64,000 nucleotides of DNA from Cannabis sativa (Eukaryota > Streptophyta > Magnoliopsida > Rosales > Cannabaceae): assembly GCF_029168945.1 (NCBI RefSeq), contig NC_083602.1, positions 25,593,323 to 25,657,322 of the forward strand, in the 5' to 3' direction. Positions 26,763 to 36,756 of this stretch are shown in pieces. Both the position numbers and the translations under genes were made by a program. Position 1 is the first letter of the stretch; every line of letters begins with the position of its first letter. The notes under the pieces are model-generated. The model made no database searches and was not told the DNA's origin. It saw only the letters and a list, made by a program, of their open reading frames with translations.

Positions 26763-27552
26763 GAAGCACCTTCAATTCAAGTTCTGGAGGCTTTTCAGTA
26801 GATGGCATAAGCTCTTTTGGAACTGCTCCCAATTCCTCATAATACCTTCTGTTCGAGGGCCCATAGGAATCAAGCCACTTCACATAACCCATGACCTCTT
26901 GTCCCTCTTGCTCCGTCAATTCATCTTCAGTTAAACTTAGTTTGAGAGGATCATCTAGCAGCTTTTTCTCGCCCACAATTTCATCAATCCAATCAATGAA
27001 GAAACAGTTATCACTTGCCTTTGGGTATGTCATAGCCTTTAGCACATTAAAGACCACTTCTTCTCCTTGGACTCTCAGCTTTAATTCACCCTTCTGAACA
27101 TCGATCAAGGCTTGGTCAGTTGCCAAGAATGGTCTCCCAAGAATGATTGAGACATTGCTATCTTCTTCCATATCCAAAACAATGAAATCAGCTGGAAAAA
27201 TGAACTTGTCAACTTTAACTAACACATCCTCAATGACTCCTCTAGGATGAGCTAGTGATCGATCCGCCAATTGGAGAGTTACCGCGGTTGGCTTTGCTTC
27301 ACCCAACTGCAATCTTTTAAACACTGATAGAGGCATCAAGTTAATGCTGGCTCCCAAGTCACATAGTGCATTTATTCCTTCAATTCTCCTAATAGTACAA
27401 GGAATAGTGAAACTCCCTGGATCTCTGAGTTTGGGAGGGAGTTTCTTCTGTAGAATGGCGCTGCACTCTTCAGTTAGAGCCACTATCTCATAATCCTCCA
27501 TCTTTCTCTTCTTTGACAGAATCTCCTTCATGAACTTCACATAACTTGGCAT
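26763..27552 (-). pseudogene. RE1 protease region
   Basis: Contains the retropepsin motif ALCDLGASINLMPLSVF, then LADRSLAHPRG, FPADFIVLDMEED and IILGRPFLAT, the standard plant Gypsy aspartic protease. An in-frame stop replaces a Gln codon just before the first methionine (near 27553), separating it from gag. The downstream end runs into the B2 insertion. Confidence 0.92.
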
Positions 27553-27657
27553 CTACTCTAAATCTTCAGCAAAGGGAATGTTTATGTGAAGTCTTTTGAA
27601 GACTTCTAGCAATTTGGTGAACTGCTTGTCTAGACTTGACTTTCTGAGCCTCTGAGG

Positions 27658-29226
27658 TTAGGGTATTTTCACATGGTGATCAATGCTAATTGGTGGAGAC
27701 TGTTGTGGTTGTGCTGGGCTATCAGTAGCCTTCTCTGCTGTTGGTGTTGGGGTTGGCATTGGTTGAGCTTTATTCTCCTTTTCTCCATTAGCTGGTTGTG
27801 GCAGTTCAGGATCATCATAATTTTTACCGCTTCTCAGGGTAATTGCTTTGTAGTTTTCTTTGGGGTTTACTTCAGTTGTGCTAGGCAAATTCCCTTGAGG
27901 ACGGGTTGCTACCTGAGTTGCTAGTTGGCCCATCTGAGTCTGCATGTCTTTAATTGAAGATCTAGTTTCAGTCATGAATTGTAGCAGTAAATCTGTTTGC
28001 AAACTAGAATTTCCACCAGAGGCTTGTTGCTGATTAAACTGTTGGTTCTGTGTCTGGTTCTGATTTCGTTGCTGATAGAACCCACTGTTTCTTCGGTTAT
28101 TACCCTGGTTGAACCCATAATTGTTGTTGTTATTCTGCGAAAAATTTCCAATGGCTTTAGCTTCATCCATTGGCAAATCATCCACATCTGCTTGACACTC
28201 TGAAAAGTGATGACTTCCTCCACATAACTCACAAACAACTTGGGCTTGTTTAGCTTGCCCTGCAATTAGCTTTGTCAATGCCTCAACCTGAGCTGTCAAC
28301 TTTGTGATGGCATCAACCTCTAACACGCCAGCAACCTTCTTAGATTGACTCCTTTCAGTTGGCCACTGCTGATTGTTTAGAGACATCTCTTCCAATAGAT
28401 CATAAGCCTCATTAGCACTCTTTCTCATAAAGGCTCCACCAGCTGCTGCATCTATTAGAGTTTTAGTGTTACCAACCAACCCGTTGTAGAAATTGTGGAC
28501 CAGCATCCACTTCTCTATACCATGATGAGAGCACTTTCTGATCAGATCTTTAAACCTCTCCCAAGACTCATGGAGAGATTCATTATCTTGTTGGCAGAAG
28601 TTGTTGATTTCTCCTCTCAGCTTTGCAGACTTTGCTGGAGGAAAGAACTTTGACAAGAATTTTGTTGCCAGATCATTCCAGGTGGCAATAGAGTTGGGTG
28701 GCAAGGAGTTTAACCAACTCTTGGCTCGTTCTCTGAGCGAGAATGGGAACAGTCTCAGTCGAATGGCATCATCACTAACTCCATTAATTTTAAAAGTTTC
28801 ACAAAGTTCCATGAAGTTAGAGAGATGCAGATTAGGATCTTCAGAAGGGAGGCCACCAAACTGAACTGAAGACTGCACCATTTGAAGTATGGCAGGTTTG
28901 ATCTCAAAGTTGTTCGCATCCACTGCTGATGGCCTGATACATGACTGCACTCCCGTTAGAGTAGGGAGAATGTAATCTCTCAAGCTACGACCATTAGCTT
29001 GATCTTTCACGACGCCACCATTATTACCGTTATTACCTCCATTGTTTGCAGCATTAGCATTCACATTAGCAGCCATGATTTCTGAAGTTTCAGCAGTTGC
29101 TAAAACTCCTTCTTGCCTCTTGTTCTTTCGGTTTCTCCTACAAGTTTTCTCGATTTCAGGATCAACTGGTAATATGACAGCTTGTCCTTGACGGCGCATA
29201 CACTTAGGATTCCTGTAATAGATCAA
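27658..29226 (-). CDS. RE1 gag
   Basis: 522 codons; the natural start is probably the MRRQGQ methionine shortly inside the frame. The retrotransposon gag core is seen as [16 protein letters not shown], then [14 protein letters not shown] and [15 protein letters not shown] single zinc knuckle ([13 protein letters not shown]) follows, then an Asn/Gln-rich tail. Gag forms the virus-like particle and binds element RNA. A stop after HHVKIP replaces a Tyr codon that RE2 retains, so gag may be made alone. Confidence 0.93.
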   Translation of the reverse strand: MIYYRNPKCMRRQGQAVILPVDPEIEKTCRRNRKNKRQEGVLATAETSEIMAANVNANAANNGGNNGNNGGVVKDQANGRSLRDYILPTLTGVQSCIRPSAVDANNFEIKPAILQMVQSSVQFGGLPSEDPNLHLSNFMELCETFKINGVSDDAIRLRLFPFSLRERAKSWLNSLPPNSIATWNDLATKFLSKFFPPAKSAKLRGEINNFCQQDNESLHESWERFKDLIRKCSHHGIEKWMLVHNFYNGLVGNTKTLIDAAAGGAFMRKSANEAYDLLEEMSLNNQQWPTERSQSKKVAGVLEVDAITKLTAQVEALTKLIAGQAKQAQVVCELCGGSHHFSECQADVDDLPMDEAKAIGNFSQNNNNNYGFNQGNNRRNSGFYQQRNQNQTQNQQFNQQQASGGNSSLQTDLLLQFMTETRSSIKDMQTQMGQLATQVATRPQGNLPSTTEVNPKENYKAITLRSGKNYDDPELPQPANGEKENKAQPMPTPTPTAEKATDSPAQPQQSPPISIDHHVKIP

Positions 29227-29322
29227 GAAAATATTGCAAGAAAAAGGTTAGAAAATCAGCAAGAGAAAATATACCAAAGTAGAAGTTAGTATAATTTTGT
29301 GTAATATTAATCTTTAAACAAT

Positions 29323-29340
29323 TCCCCGGCAACGGGGCCA
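29323..29340 (-). other. RE1 primer binding site (tRNA-Asp type)
   Basis: TGGCCCCGTTGCCGGGGA lies seven bases inside the 5' LTR. It matches the tRNA-Asp 3' end apart from one base (RE2 has the exact TGGCGCCGTTGCC form). tRNA-Asp priming is characteristic of Athila/Tat elements. Confidence 0.85.
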
Positions 29341-29346
29341 AAAACT

Positions 29347-30580
29347 TGTTACGAATTTTATGTTTATTACGCAAGTATACGCAATCAAGTAGTATCTCAC
29401 GCAAGTGAGGTCGAACCACAGGGAATTGGATTATGTACTACTAAACTATACTTATGATTCTATTTGATAAAATAATAAGTTTGCAATTTAAAAGTAAATA
29501 ACTCAGAAAATTAACAAGAAAATAAACGACGATTAATCAAGATGAGAGATTAGGGAGGTGAATCCTGTTGATAAGTTACCAATGTTAATACCTAATTGCT
29601 ATCCTTATCTTAATGTGAATGACAGATTATAAATTAACCTAACTCTTTTCAGATCTTTTAGGTTCTAAATCTTATGTTCTCTAATTAACTTCTTAATTAA
29701 ATCAACACAAAATCAGCATTAAGCAATAATCTATTCGTCACTGAGGCTATGTAAATACTTTCGTTTCACATCAAAACCTAGACTATCCAATTTTAGCATT
29801 CTCAATTCTCACTTTTCAGATTTCGAATTGAGATCATTAAACATGTAAAAGGTGATCAAGCTTGCACATGGAATTAAACACAAATAGAGATAGTATTCAC
29901 ACACAAGATGAAGGAATGGCAATTATTTATTAACTAGGCATAAACTTAAACAACATTCATCATCCTCCTTTAGTGGGAAATTTAGCTCAACATAACTCTA
30001 AAAACATCCATGATTAAATCAAAAACAAAACTATACATAAAAGAAGAAATTAAGGGTAAAAGAAAGAAACTAGAAGGTGATATTGCTCCGGGTCTTCAAG
30101 ATAGCTTTCTCTCCACTTGCATCCACTATTTAGGTCTCTTTCTGCTTACTTTGACCTTCAGTGTCGTATTCCTTATATAGGGATGAGAGGTGTGCCTCCA
30201 ATTTGAGAAAAAATCAAAATTAGGTCAAATCTGCGATTTCCGTACCTAGTCGCGACTAGCATTTAAGTTGGTCGCGACCACAGGCAAACCTCGAAAATCA
30301 GAGGTTCTGCCAAATCTCGAAGTCGCGACCAGAGTCGCGACCAGGAAAAAGGGTCGCGACCTGGCTCTCTGGAGGTCGCGACTACTGACGCGTCTGGAGC
30401 CGAATTTCCAATTTTTTTTCCAGTTTGTCCTAGTTTTTCGCCATTTGACTGAATTTAAACTTTAACACCCCGGGAACTTGAAACAATGTAAATCAAGCGT
30501 AAAACTGCTCCAAAAGACACCAATAGACGAGAAAATGCTAACTTTAAAGACCCGAAACATAGGCTAAATATAACCTAACA
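29347..30580 (-). repeat. RE1 5' LTR
   Basis: Nearly identical to the 3' LTR; about 8-9 differences seen by eye over 1234 bp. The same TCGCGA cluster lies at about 30248-30390. Confidence 0.95.
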
Positions 30581-30980
30581 AATGCCTCCAAAGCTAATAA
30601 CCTAGCTTTTGATAAGACCTCTTCCTTCTTCTTTCTTCTTCAATTCAAAACACTTAGTCTTTCTTTACCAAATAATATTCAGCCATTAGTGATTGAGTAA
30701 GTGCCCACACACATAAGTTGGTCCTCAATCATAGTATGTAAGACTGTGAAGAATCCAATCAACAAGAAGGAGAATCGGGCTCAAATCTTTGTGATACTCT
30801 GCTACAGAAAGGATACAAGGGTTAGAGATTTGAGTGGAAGGAGTCATTTAATTCTGCTGCACCCACTGTAAGGTTTCTTAAACTTTATGTCTTTATTTCA
30901 TTATTTTTAGAAATTTATATTAGGATGTTAAACAACATACATGATAGTAAATCTAGATCCTGGTAAAATTAATTCCAACA
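30581..30980 (+). mobile_element. solo LTR B1, right part
   Basis: Continuation of 15760-17185 after RE1. It ends AATTCCAACA and is followed by ATTGG, the target duplication that matches 15755-15759. It aligns with the last 400 bp of B2. Confidence 0.9.
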
Positions 30981-32548
30981 ATTGGATCACTAACAAATAT
31001 TAGTAAATTATATATTCACTTCTGGGAATATGCAAACTGAATTAAGTAGTAACTGTATATATACATATAATTGTATCAACAATAATTTAAAACTATTGAT
31101 TTCAAGAAATAATAAAGTATGTATATACTAATTTGCTCATGGCATTATCAATATATGTAAAATCTATATTCTTTGAAATAGAATTTCATGTCTATTCATT
31201 CTCTTCAGAGAATGATATTTAAATATTCTAAATGTACAATAAATTTGTACAATTCACATTCTCTTCAATAATCAAATATACTTTTATCTAGATTATAAGT
31301 GTGTCTGTACTACAGGTACGCGACTACTATTATTCAATTCCACACATGATATATAGATTTCATGCACTTTGATTGTGTGTGGTATCTCATCTTTTGTTTG
31401 TTTCTAAATTCTTCTGGAAATATTTGAGTAGCAAGCAATGTCATTGATTATTTAAAATCATTACATTCACTTCGGGGAATGACGTTGAACAAGTAGAACA
31501 TTATTATAAATTTCGTAAAAATTTATTACTTGTTCATCCATAAAAATATAAGAAATTATTCAGCAATCTCTTTTACGATATTTTAAAGAATACATGAATA
31601 CAGTTTTTGCATAATCTTCAAGATGTATGCAAAATTTGATCTTTAATATATGTCACATGCAATAATTTCCAACATTGCAAGTAATAACAATGTATAATAA
31701 CATGACTAATACGAACAATCTTTAAAAGTAGTTGAATTCAATTCATATCATTCTCTGCAGGGAATGATGAACAATAAATACATGTCTCATGTATTTAAAT
31801 AACATTAGTCATGTTCATTGTTATTCTTATACTTTGATGTTTCAATGCAATTTTCTTAACATTCTTCTTTTTTGTATTCAAAACCCTCTATAAAATTGCA
31901 TCAATAATAATCATTTTTAATGATTCTTTAGTTGTATTCACATAAATACAATATATATTTTTTTTGACAAATATAAAACATTTACTTCAAGAAATGTCGT
32001 CAAAATTTATATCGATATTAGATTACTTTTCATTGTCATCAAAGAATACAAAAACATATACATAAATATGTATTTATCTCTTTCATTATATATCCGTCAA
32101 CTATATGATGAATATTACGTTTGCATAATCTTCAGGATATATGCAAGATTTTATTGAGTATGCATAATCTTCAGGATATATGCAATATTTTATTGAGGAT
32201 GCATAATCTTCAAGATATATGAAATATTTTATTGAGGAGACATAATCTTCTGGATTTATGTATAATTTAAAAAAATTTATATCTATCATATCATAGGCAC
32301 ACATATATTGTAAATATTATGAATAATAAAAACATAATATATATAATATATAATATACAGATATATAGATAAAAAGAAAAGGAAGAAAAAAATTATTGAC
32401 ATTGTTTCAGTTAGATGAGTATATATATAAATATATATTTAGTGTATCGTGACCTTGAAATAATTTAAGAACTTTAACAAAATACTTACATTGAGGCTTG
32501 AGCAGAGACTCGTGCTTGAAGCTTGGGCAGAGACTTGTACTGATAACG
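30981..32548 (-). mobile_element. right part of degenerate LTR element D, with possible PBS
   Basis: Non-coding and AT-rich, with a recurrent 'cttcagg/cttcggggaatg' motif. At its right end, next to the LTR at 32549, the minus strand reads CGTTATCAGTACAAG immediately after the LTR terminus ATAACA. This is the position and form of the primer site in a group of plant Copia-type elements. No gag or pol remains. Confidence 0.55.
32122..32275. repeat. 39-bp tandem repeat, about four copies
   Basis: Units beginning tgcataatcttcaggatat start at 32122, 32161, 32200 and about 32239. The period of 39 keeps a reading frame open on the minus strand, so the open frame there is a 13-residue repeat artefact. 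Confidence 0.9.
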
Positions 32549-32899
32549 TGTTATAAAATAATATAAAATAGATGAGAAGAAAGAAGAAAAAGAAGAAGAA
32601 GATGAAGAGAGAAAGAGAAAGTGAATGAGAATTTCTCAGTTGTTTATTCTAATGGGGTGAACCCCAATTTATACAAAAGTATGGACTAAAGAAATGAGAA
32701 ACTAAGTTAATATGTAATAAATGAAAATACAATCAAGCATTAATGATGATAATTAATATGGTGATTTGGACATCTATAAATAATATTTCATAATAATGTT
32801 AATATTATTGTGAACTAATATTTTCTTCTTTTATCTTATTGACTAAAAAATATTAATTGACTATATATACCATACTAAAATTTTAATTAATGTCTAACA
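32549..32899 (-). repeat. LTR of element D
   Basis: Read on the minus strand it begins TGTTAGACATTAATTAA and ends TTTTATAACA, giving TG...CA borders and a length of 351 bp. The primer-site-like sequence follows directly. Its part from 32796 onward is duplicated at 34635. The second LTR was not found to the left. Confidence 0.65.
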
Positions 32900-34169
32900 C
32901 TAAATACTATGAACCTATATAGTACTTTTAAATTATGATTTACTAATTAGTTGACTACAAAAATTTAAAATATAAAAATATTTATTTATAATTTAATAAA
33001 ATTGTTGCTAATTCTCTCCCACTCATTAAACCTTTTTATTTATTTTTTTTTCTTTTTTCTTAATCATTTTTTAAGTTAATAATTATTATTTTAATAAAAA
33101 AGTAAAATATCAACAACCAAAAAGTATACATACGTATATATTTTTTGAAAAAGGCTAATTAGCAATTTTGTCCCCCGAACTTTGACATGTACTAAATCAT
33201 GCCCCCTGAACTTTTTTGGCCGTTAAAAATTCCCCTTGAACTATTAAGATTGTTAGATTTAAGGACTTTTGTCTAATTTTAGTAAAAAAATTCTAACATG
33301 GTTGAAAGTTCAGGGGGCATTATTTAGTACATATCAAAGTTTGAGGGGCACGATTTCGTAGATATCAAAGTCTGGGGAACATGGTTTAGTACATAAACAA
33401 TCATTGAAATAGTAAAATTGAATAAAATTAGACAAAAATCCTTAAATTTAACAATCTCAATAGTTCGGGAAGAATTTTTAACGGCCAAAAAAGTTCAGGA
33501 GGCATGATTTAGTATATGTCAAAGTTCGGGGGGAAAAATTACTAATTAGCCTTTTGAAAAATCATATGCTTAAAAATAATCTTCTTACTATAAAATTGTT
33601 TCCGGCCAAATAATAGTTTATAATTATTTTTTTATGAATCAAATCAATTGTAATTTATAATTAAAAAAATGCTACGCGATTAATAATTATTTATTTATTT
33701 TTTTTTAAAAAAAAAAACTACGAAAATATCTACCAACGTAACAATATAAGTTCTTTCACTTTCATTCAGCCGCTTGGAAAATAAAATCAAAACTGGATGA
33801 AAGAGAACAAGTTTGCTCCTATTGTCATTCACATTTTTTTTTTATTTAAGATTGTAAAATTTTTATCTATCTTATCTTATTATTAATATATATGAATGCA
33901 TCTCTATTGTTGTATCATTCGAAATATTTCTGAAAGAGAATGAGAATATATAAATATGTAAGTACTTCATGACATGTAAACTATAAACGTAGACTTATGG
34001 TAAAAATATTTGACACTTATTGATTATTAATGTTGTTTTTTTTTCAGTTGTTATGAATTTTTTTACTATATTTAAATTTACTTTTGGAATAAACATAAAA
34101 AAAAAATAATTATTTATATTATTAAAAAAAATATCAAAAAAATTGAAATTTGATATCTCACTAAACAAA
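32796..34169 (+). repeat. segmental duplication, copy 1
   Basis: Direct repeat of 34635-35606, starting atgttaatattattgtg and ending ctcactaaacaaa. Apart from the MITE at 33153-33551 the two copies align along their length (about 965 and 972 bp) with scattered differences. It contains no gene. Confidence 0.9.
33153..33551. mobile_element. Mutator-like MITE with preserved empty site
   Basis: Terminal inverted repeats GGCTAATTAG...CTAATTAGCC extend inward for tens of bases (cccccgaactttgacat on both arms). It is flanked by a 10-bp duplication ttttgaaaaa (33143-33152 and 33552-33561). Copy 2 of the segmental duplication has a single ttttgaaaaa and no element (near 34993), so both the insertion and its age relative to the duplication are directly shown. 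Confidence 0.95.
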
Positions 34170-34232
34170 GTGAATAAGAGTAAGAATAGAGAAAAAGATA
34201 AGTATGGTATTATATTGTAGCAAATAAAAAAT

Positions 34233-34605
34233 AGGCTAATTAGGATTTTTTTTTTCCCCGAACTTTGACATGTACCAAATCATGTCCCCTGAACTTTTTT
34301 GGCTGTTAACAATTCTCCCTGAACTATTGAGATTGTTAGATTTAAGGACTTTTATCTAATTTTATTCAATTTTAATGTTTCAGTGATTGTTTATGTACTA
34401 AACCATGCTCCACAGACTTTGATATCTACCAAATCATGCCCTTCAAATTTTGATATATACTAAATCATGCCCCTTGAACTTTCATCCATGTTAGAATTTT
34501 TTTACTAAAATTAAACAAAAGTCTTTAAATCTAACAATCTCAATAGTTCAAGGGGCATGATTTGGTACATGTCAAAGTTTAGGGGAAAAAAAATCCTAAT
34601 TAGCC
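34233..34605. mobile_element. second MITE of the same family
   Basis: The same GGCTAATTAG/CTAATTAGCC ends and internal 'gaactttgacatgta' arms as 33153-33551. Flanks taaaaaata and taaaaaaata are an imperfect duplication. It lies between the two copies of the segmental duplication. Confidence 0.9.
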
Positions 34606-34634
34606 TAAAAAAATACTAGAAACCTTAAAAAAAT

Positions 34635-35606
34635 ATGTTAATATTATTGTGAACTAATATTTTCTTTTATCTTATTGACTAAAAAATATTAATTGACTAT
34701 ATATACCAAACTACAAATTTTTAATTTATAAATTTTTTAATTAATGTCTAACACTAAATACTATGAACCTATATAGTACTTTTAAATTATAATTTACTAA
34801 TTAGTGACTACAAAAATTTAAAATATAAAAATATTTATTTATAATTTAATAAAATTGTTGTTAATTCTCTCCTACTCATTAAACCTTTTTATTTATTTTT
34901 TTCTTTTTTATTAATTATTTTTTTAAGTTAATAATTATTATTTAAAAAAAAAGTAAAATATCATCAACCAAAAAATATACATACGTATATATTTTTTGAA
35001 AAATCATATGCTTAAAAATAATCTTCTAACTATAAAATTGTTTCCAAATAATAATTTATAATTATTTTTTTATGAATCAAATCAGTTGTAATTTATAAAT
35101 ATTTATTATTAAAAAATGCTACACGATTAATAATTATTTAATTTTTTTTTAAAAAAAAACTACAAAAATATCTACCAACATAACAATATAAGTTCTTTCG
35201 CTTTCATTCAGCCGCTTGGAAAATAAAATCAAAACTAGATGAAAGAGAACAAGTTTGCTCCTATTGTCATACGCATTTTTGTTATTTAAGATTGTAAATT
35301 TTTTATCTATCTTATCTTATTATTAATATATATGTATACATCTCTATTGTTGTATCATTCGAAATATTTATGAATGAGAATGAGAATATATAAATATATA
35401 AGTACTTTATGACATGTAACTATAAAGGTAGATTTATGGTAAAATAAATTGACACTTATTAATTATTAATGTTGTCTTTTTCGGTTGTTATGAATTTTTT
35501 TTACTATATTTAAATTTACTTTTGGAATAAAAATAAAAAAAATATAATTACTCATATTATTAAAAAAATATCAAAAAAATTGAAATTTGATATCTCACTA
35601 AACAAA
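34635..35606 (+). repeat. segmental duplication, copy 2
   Basis: Direct repeat of 32796-34169 without the MITE. No gene. Confidence 0.9.
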
Positions 35607-35647
35607 ATACAAAGGCACGCTAAGCGTGTTTTCTAATTTAAATATAA

Positions 35648-36012
35648 GGTGGTGTTTGCTTTGATGTCATGTAATATAATGTGAATAGTAATTGTAATAT
35701 AATAGAATAAGAATTGTAATAGGAATGGAATTATGATGTTTGGTTTAACTCTATAATGAACATTGTAATCAAATTAATAAGTTGTATATTGACAAAAATA
35801 TTCTTAGTTTTCTTATTTTTAATATTTCAAATTTTAAAAAAGTAATAAAAAAAAACAAAATAGATATTTTCTAACAATGTAATCGCATTACATTGGTTTT
35901 ATAATATAATAGGGATTACAATAAATAAGTAATGAACATTACAATGTAAAACAATTACAAAGATTTAAAAATAAAAACAAACTGATAATAACGATTCTAT
36001 TACAATTCTTAC
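35648..36012. mobile_element. probable MITE
   Basis: The left arm contains gtgtttgctttgatg followed by aataagaattgtaatag. The right arm, complemented, contains gtttagtgtaagaattgtaa. The arms are inverted-repeat-like with internal 'attacaatg' motifs, a common plant MITE architecture. No clear target duplication was seen. Confidence 0.5.
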
Positions 36013-36756
36013 ACTAAACAAAAAAAAAAATGTCATGATTTATAATCTTTACAGCCTAGACTCATAAAATAAAAATGTTTAGAACTTAGAGTTACCCGTT
36101 TATGAGGGTAGAAAAGAAGCCATAGCAGTCCAAAACACTCTAAACTCAGTCGACACAATAAGTGCGGTGACCACTGTGGCCGAAACAAGTTGAGAGAAAA
36201 CGAAAGGGTGGTATGAGATTTTTACTGTAAGCTGCTTATCCACACCCAGTTGATAGTTGTTGTTATCGCCTGTATGTGGAGTTCTTAAGTCATTTCAGGT
36301 CAGGTTTACTAGACTGGTCCCTTTTTTGATTTGAAGCAAATTGAATTTATAATGTATGAACTGACTTTAACTCTCTCTCTCTCTCTCTCTACTGTTTTAG
36401 TTCTAAAATCCTCTTAAAACATTCTGAATTGGTGTGTTCATCTTCACAAATCTGTTTCAATTACTGGGTACTTGAAACTTTCATGTGCCCTTTCTCTACT
36501 ACTTATTATACTCTGTGAATAATCTTTATTTTCTTTGATTCAAATTGTTTAGAAACTGGATTGAGATGTTAACACTTGTCCTGAGGCCTCTCAGTTCTTG
36601 TGATAAAGTTAATTCATGATAGATGCTTTACCTTCCTTTTTTATTTTCCTGTCTTTTAACCATTTGTACATTTTATGTTTACAAAATGGTCTTTGGCAGT
36701 TCTAGCAATTGGAGCATAGAGAGGAGAAAATTCACTGTGTTTGGAATAGAAAAAAC
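36013..36756. other. 5' region of OASTL-3
   Basis: Resembles the DNA before OASTL-1 and OASTL-2 close to the ATG ('ttggagcatagagaggagaaaa'). It includes a perfect (CT)10 microsatellite at 36371-36390. It probably contains the promoter and 5' UTR; the start site cannot be placed. Unlike copies 1 and 2, no U1 gene follows this OASTL copy within the window. Confidence 0.5.

Larger units (their letters stand above)
17186..30580 (-). mobile_element. RE1: Athila/Tat-like Gypsy LTR retrotransposon
   Basis: A complete but defective element. In element order (minus strand): 5' LTR 29347-30580, tRNA-Asp-type PBS, gag, protease, reverse transcriptase/RNase H, integrase, an extra ORF, PPT, 3' LTR 17186-18418. 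The LTRs are 1233-1234 bp with TGTTAGG...TAACA ends and differ at only about 8-9 positions by eye, so the insertion is young. Flanks aatgt/aatgc are a near-perfect 5-bp duplication. Gene order PR-RT-RH-IN followed by an ORF before the 3' LTR, plus the tRNA-Asp PBS, point to the Athila/Tat group. Pol is broken by several stop codons and by solo LTR B2. Confidence 0.95.

Noticed and set aside
32122..32275. A CRISPR-like array
   Set aside because: Contiguous 39-bp units without unique spacers in a plant nuclear context; a simple tandem repeat.
32101..32304. A 67-codon repetitive protein
   Set aside because: A frame kept open by the 39-bp tandem repeat.
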